Assembly (NCBI RefSeq): GCF_900543425.1
Contig: NZ_UQRQ01000017.1
Span: forward strand, 8,730 to 72,729
Origin: an uncultured Sanguibacteroides sp.
Lineage (GTDB): Bacteria; Bacteroidota; Bacteroidia; Bacteroidales; Marinifilaceae
Length of the DNA stretch: 64,000 nt
Direction: 5' to 3'
The position numbers and the translations under genes were made by a program. Shown here piece after piece: positions 61,915-64,000 of this stretch (within the stretch, counting starts at the first letter, position 1; the number at the start of each line of letters is the position of its first letter). Below the pieces are notes generated by a model, which did no database searches, was not told where the DNA came from, and worked only from the letters and a program-made list of their open reading frames with translations.

Positions 61915-62006
61915 CTATAAAATTTTAGATTATAGATTTCAGATTTTAGATGTATAGAAGCCTAAGCCTACTTTAATCTTAAATCCAAAATCATAAATCG
62001 TAAATA
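61915..62006. repeat. AT-rich simple repeat between rplN and rplX
   Basis: Words TTTTAGATTATAGATTTCAG, AATCTTAAATCCAAAATC and ATAAATCGTAAAT recur here. They are of the same family as in the non-ribosomal gaps and interrupt an operon that is normally tightly packed. Confidence 0.55.
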
Positions 62007-62007
62007 A

Positions 62008-62373
62008 TTAAAGCACTTCTGGTGCCAAAGATACGATCTTGGTGTAACCTTCACGAACTTCTCTGGCTACAGGTCCGAAAATACGGGTTCCTCTCATTTC
62101 ACCTGCATTATTCAACAACACACAAGCGTTGTCATCAAAGCGGATGTAAGATCCGTCCGGACGTCTGTATTCCTTGCTTACACGAACTACTACTGCCTTA
62201 CTAACTGAACCTTTTTTTACTTCACCGTTCGGGAGTGCGTTCTTCACGGCAACAACGATTTTATCGCCTACACGCGCGTATCTTTTCTTGGTTCCTCCAA
62301 GTACGCGAATACAAAGCACTTCTTTAGCACCGCTGTTGTCTGCTACGGTCAATCTACTTTCCTGTTGTATCAT
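62008..62373 (-). CDS. rplN: 50S ribosomal protein L14
   Basis: Ribosomal protein of 121 residues: MIQQESRLTVADNSGAKEVLCIRVLGGTKKRYARVGD and the C-terminal RGTRIFGPVAREVREGYTKIVSLAPEVL. It is located at the subunit interface and follows rpsQ by two bases. Confidence 0.98.
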   Translation of the reverse strand: MIQQESRLTVADNSGAKEVLCIRVLGGTKKRYARVGDKIVVAVKNALPNGEVKKGSVSKAVVVRVSKEYRRPDGSYIRFDDNACVLLNNAGEMRGTRIFGPVAREVREGYTKIVSLAPEVL

Positions 62374-62375
62374 GA

Positions 62376-62630
62376 TTACTTAGCTCTTTCAATGATTTCA
62401 ACTAATCTCCATCTCTTGGTTTTACTCAAGGGACGAGTTTCCATAATTCTCACTGTATCGCCGATGTTACATTCGTTCTTTTCATCGTGAGCAGTGAATT
62501 TCTTGGTCTTACTGACAAACTTCCCGTAAATAGGGTGTTTCTCTTTGAAGCGAACGGCAACAGTGATAGATTTCTCCATCTTGTTACTTACGACAAGACC
62601 GACACGCTCTTTTCTAAGATTTCTTTCCAT
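62376..62630 (-). CDS. rpsQ: 30S ribosomal protein S17
   Basis: OB-fold ribosomal protein of 84 residues: MERNLRKERVGLVVSNKMEKSITVAVRFKEKHPIYGKFVSKTKKF and VRIMETRPLSKTKRWRLVEI. It lies between rpmC and rplN with only a few bases on each side. Confidence 0.97.
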   Translation of the reverse strand: MERNLRKERVGLVVSNKMEKSITVAVRFKEKHPIYGKFVSKTKKFTAHDEKNECNIGDTVRIMETRPLSKTKRWRLVEIIERAK

Positions 62631-62636
62631 ACTTTA

Positions 62637-62834
62637 TTACTTTACCGTTAATTCTCGCTTACGCAATTCCGTTAACATTCTTGCGATATCTCTCCTGACG
62701 GCCCGAATTTGCATCGGATTTTCCAAAGGAGAAACAACATGGTTCATCGTCATTTTAGTCAGATTTGCTTTCTCTGCCAAAATTCTCTCTTTCAGGTCTT
62801 CAGTGGTTAACTCTCTAATTTCTGAATTTTTCAT
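62637..62834 (-). CDS. rpmC: 50S ribosomal protein L29
   Basis: Short helical ribosomal protein of 65 residues: MKNSEIRELTTEDLKERILAEKANLTKMTMNHVVSPLENPMQIRAVRRDIARMLTELRKREL. It lies at the exit tunnel and forms a docking site for nascent-chain factors. It lies between rplP and rpsQ. Confidence 0.97.
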   Translation of the reverse strand: MKNSEIRELTTEDLKERILAEKANLTKMTMNHVVSPLENPMQIRAVRRDIARMLTELRKRELTVK

Positions 62835-62878
62835 CTCACTAACAATTTTTTGTTTTGAAACTTAAAATAGCCTCCCGA

Positions 62879-63298
62879 CTATTCCGAATAATCACGTCTA
62901 ACCACGAACTTAGTAGCGATGGGTAGCTTTTGGGCTGCTAAACGCAAAGCCTCTTTAGCTATCGCATACGGTACTCCGTCTGCTTCAAAGAGAATACGAC
63001 CTGGAGTAACTGGGGCAACGAATCCTTCTGGAGATCCCTTACCTTTACCCATACGAACCTCAGCGGGTTTTTTAGTAATAGGTTTATCTGGAAATATACG
63101 TATCCATATTTGACCTTGCCTCTGCATGTAACGTGTCACTGCAACACGGGCTGCTTCAATCTGACGTTGTTCGATCCACGTACTTTCCAACGCCTTAATT
63201 CCGAAAGATCCGAATGCCAGTTCATGTCCTCTCTGGGCATTCCCCTTCATTCTACCTTTTTGCGATCTTCTGTATTTAGTCCTTTTTGGCTGTAACAT
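62879..63298 (-). CDS. rplP: 50S ribosomal protein L16
   Basis: Ribosomal protein of 139 residues near the peptidyl-transferase centre: MLQPKRTKYRRSQKGRMKGNAQRGHELAFGSFGIKAL, RPDKPITKKPAEVRMGKGKGSPEGFVAPVTPGRILFE-type segments, and IATKFVVRRDYSE at the end. It follows rpsC by 28 bases. Confidence 0.98.
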   Translation of the reverse strand: MLQPKRTKYRRSQKGRMKGNAQRGHELAFGSFGIKALESTWIEQRQIEAARVAVTRYMQRQGQIWIRIFPDKPITKKPAEVRMGKGKGSPEGFVAPVTPGRILFEADGVPYAIAKEALRLAAQKLPIATKFVVRRDYSE

Positions 63299-63326
63299 AG
63301 CTCTAATCTATTTATAAGTTAAAAGA

Positions 63327-64000
63327 CTACTTTTTTCTTTTCTTGAACCCACCCTTTTTGCCGGCTCCAGCATTCGGACGACCGCCATCTTTCGGGGCAC
63401 TAATTAACGAGTTCGGAACAAGCTCGCGTTTGCCGTAAACTTCTCCCTTACAGATCCAAACCTTGATACCCAATTGGCCATATGTAGTCAATGCCTCGGC
63501 CTGGGCGTAATCAATATCTGCCCGGAAAGTGTGTAATGGAATTCTACCTTCCTTGTAGATCTCAGCTCTTGCCATCTCCGCTCCGTTCAAACGACCTGAA
63601 ATCAGAATCTTGATACCTTCTGCTCCCATTCTCATGGTAGAAGCGATAGCCATCTTAATGGCTCTACGGTAAGCGACACGACCTTCCAGCTGACGAGCTA
63701 TGTTATTACCCACGATCACCGCGTCCAACTCCGGACGTTTGATCTCGAAGATATTAATTTGAACTTCTTTATCTGTGATCTTCTTCAGCTCTTCTTTCAA
63801 TTTATCCACTTCTTGACCGCCTTTACCGATAATGATTCCCGGACGTGCGGTGTTAATGGTAATCGTGATTAGCTTCAGGGTTCTCTCGATAACAATCTTG
63901 GCGATTCCTGCTTTGGCGAGACGGGCGTTCAAATACTTTCTGATTTTGTAATCTTCCACCAATTTATCACCATAGTTTTTACCGCCGAACCAGTTAGAAT
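63327..64000 (-). CDS. rpsC: 30S ribosomal protein S3 (5' end beyond window)
   Basis: Ribosomal protein S3, of which at least 224 codons lie in the window. The frame is open to base 64000, where the translation reads SNWFGGKNYGDKLVEDYKIRKYLN, so the true start is just past the edge (typical start MGQKVNP). The KH domain is visible (TARPGIIIGKGGQEVDKLKEELKK), and RGRLNGAEMARAEIYKEGRIPLHTFRADIDYA-like text identifies the C-terminal domain. A basic C-terminus GGRPNAGAGKKGGFKKRKK ends it. Confidence 0.98.
   Translation of the reverse strand, partial: SNWFGGKNYGDKLVEDYKIRKYLNARLAKAGIAKIVIERTLKLITITINTARPGIIIGKGGQEVDKLKEELKKITDKEVQINIFEIKRPELDAVIVGNNIARQLEGRVAYRRAIKMAIASTMRMGAEGIKILISGRLNGAEMARAEIYKEGRIPLHTFRADIDYAQAEALTTYGQLGIKVWICKGEVYGKRELVPNSLISAPKDGGRPNAGAGKKGGFKKRKK

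Overview
The window looks like a chromosomal segment of a gut-type Bacteroidales bacterium. The evidence is SusC/SusD outer-membrane machinery with its own ECF sigma/FecR pair, a DUF4843 and a PKD-like lipoprotein, promoters of the TAnnTTTG class with almost no Shine-Dalgarno sequences, TonB receptors with a carboxypeptidase-regulatory-like front domain, an S46 dipeptidyl-peptidase, and the usual Bacteroidetes order of the S10-spc-alpha ribosomal cluster. The mix of genes fits Odoribacteraceae (Odoribacter/Butyricimonas), but that family-level placement is an inference. Base composition is moderate to low GC throughout, with strongly AT-rich intergenic DNA.

Layout. 1-512: the 5' part of an ABC transporter ATPase running off the left edge. 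736-10402 (minus): a nutrient-uptake locus read as ECF sigma -> FecR anti-sigma -> a small secreted protein resembling a piece of a DUF5117 metalloprotease -> STN-containing SusC -> SusD -> DUF4843 lipoprotein -> PKD-like lipoprotein. It has no glycoside hydrolase, so the substrate may be peptide or protein. 10637-12236: a small XRE regulator and a tyrosine recombinase, possibly a small island. 12708-15878: DUF2059 protein, S37-like serine peptidase and the Kdo transferase WaaA. 16125-23193 (plus): a DUF4252 protein, then a complete tripartite RND efflux operon (TolC-like, adaptor, pump). 23253-32162: S46 peptidase, rlmN, lipocalin, rmuC and a giant ABC-2 permease fused to an inactivated M1-like peptidase and a golvesin-like C-terminus. 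32290-33324 (minus): a decayed sigma/FecR pair. 33389-35404: a sugar-1-phosphate nucleotidyltransferase and an anomeric-type sugar kinase. 35454-38837 (minus): a cysteine-rich secreted protein, a TonB receptor and a secreted HMA protein with a metallothionein-like tail, probably a metal-handling unit. 39012-42609 (plus): a cysteine-less thioredoxin-like lipoprotein, lpxH and comM. 42709-48400 (minus): ppa, then a grpE-dnaJ-oxyR-gmhA run, radC, rpsT and three tRNA-Glu genes. 48677-51993: rsmI, a repeat-filled gap, an aquaporin and enolase. 52224-64000 (minus): the ribosomal/RNA polymerase cluster from rplQ back to a truncated rpsC.

How the parts fit. The right half is conserved housekeeping: translation, protein export (secY), N-terminal methionine removal (map) and heat/oxidative stress. 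The left half is envelope-centred: nutrient import controlled by trans-envelope signalling, drug efflux, LPS core/lipid A steps (waaA, lpxH, gmhA) and secreted peptidases. The most unusual items are the miniature DUF5117-like protein inside the SusCD operon; a spaced motif (GTCACCC, 17 bases, GTC) repeated ahead of both the sigma and the FecR gene, which looks like an ECF promoter; the permease/pseudopeptidase/golvesin fusion; the decayed second sigma/FecR pair; the cysteine-rich metal-handling trio; and a family of simple AT-rich intergenic repeats that also invades the ribosomal cluster, together with one GC-rich repeat-like island at about 49490-49680.
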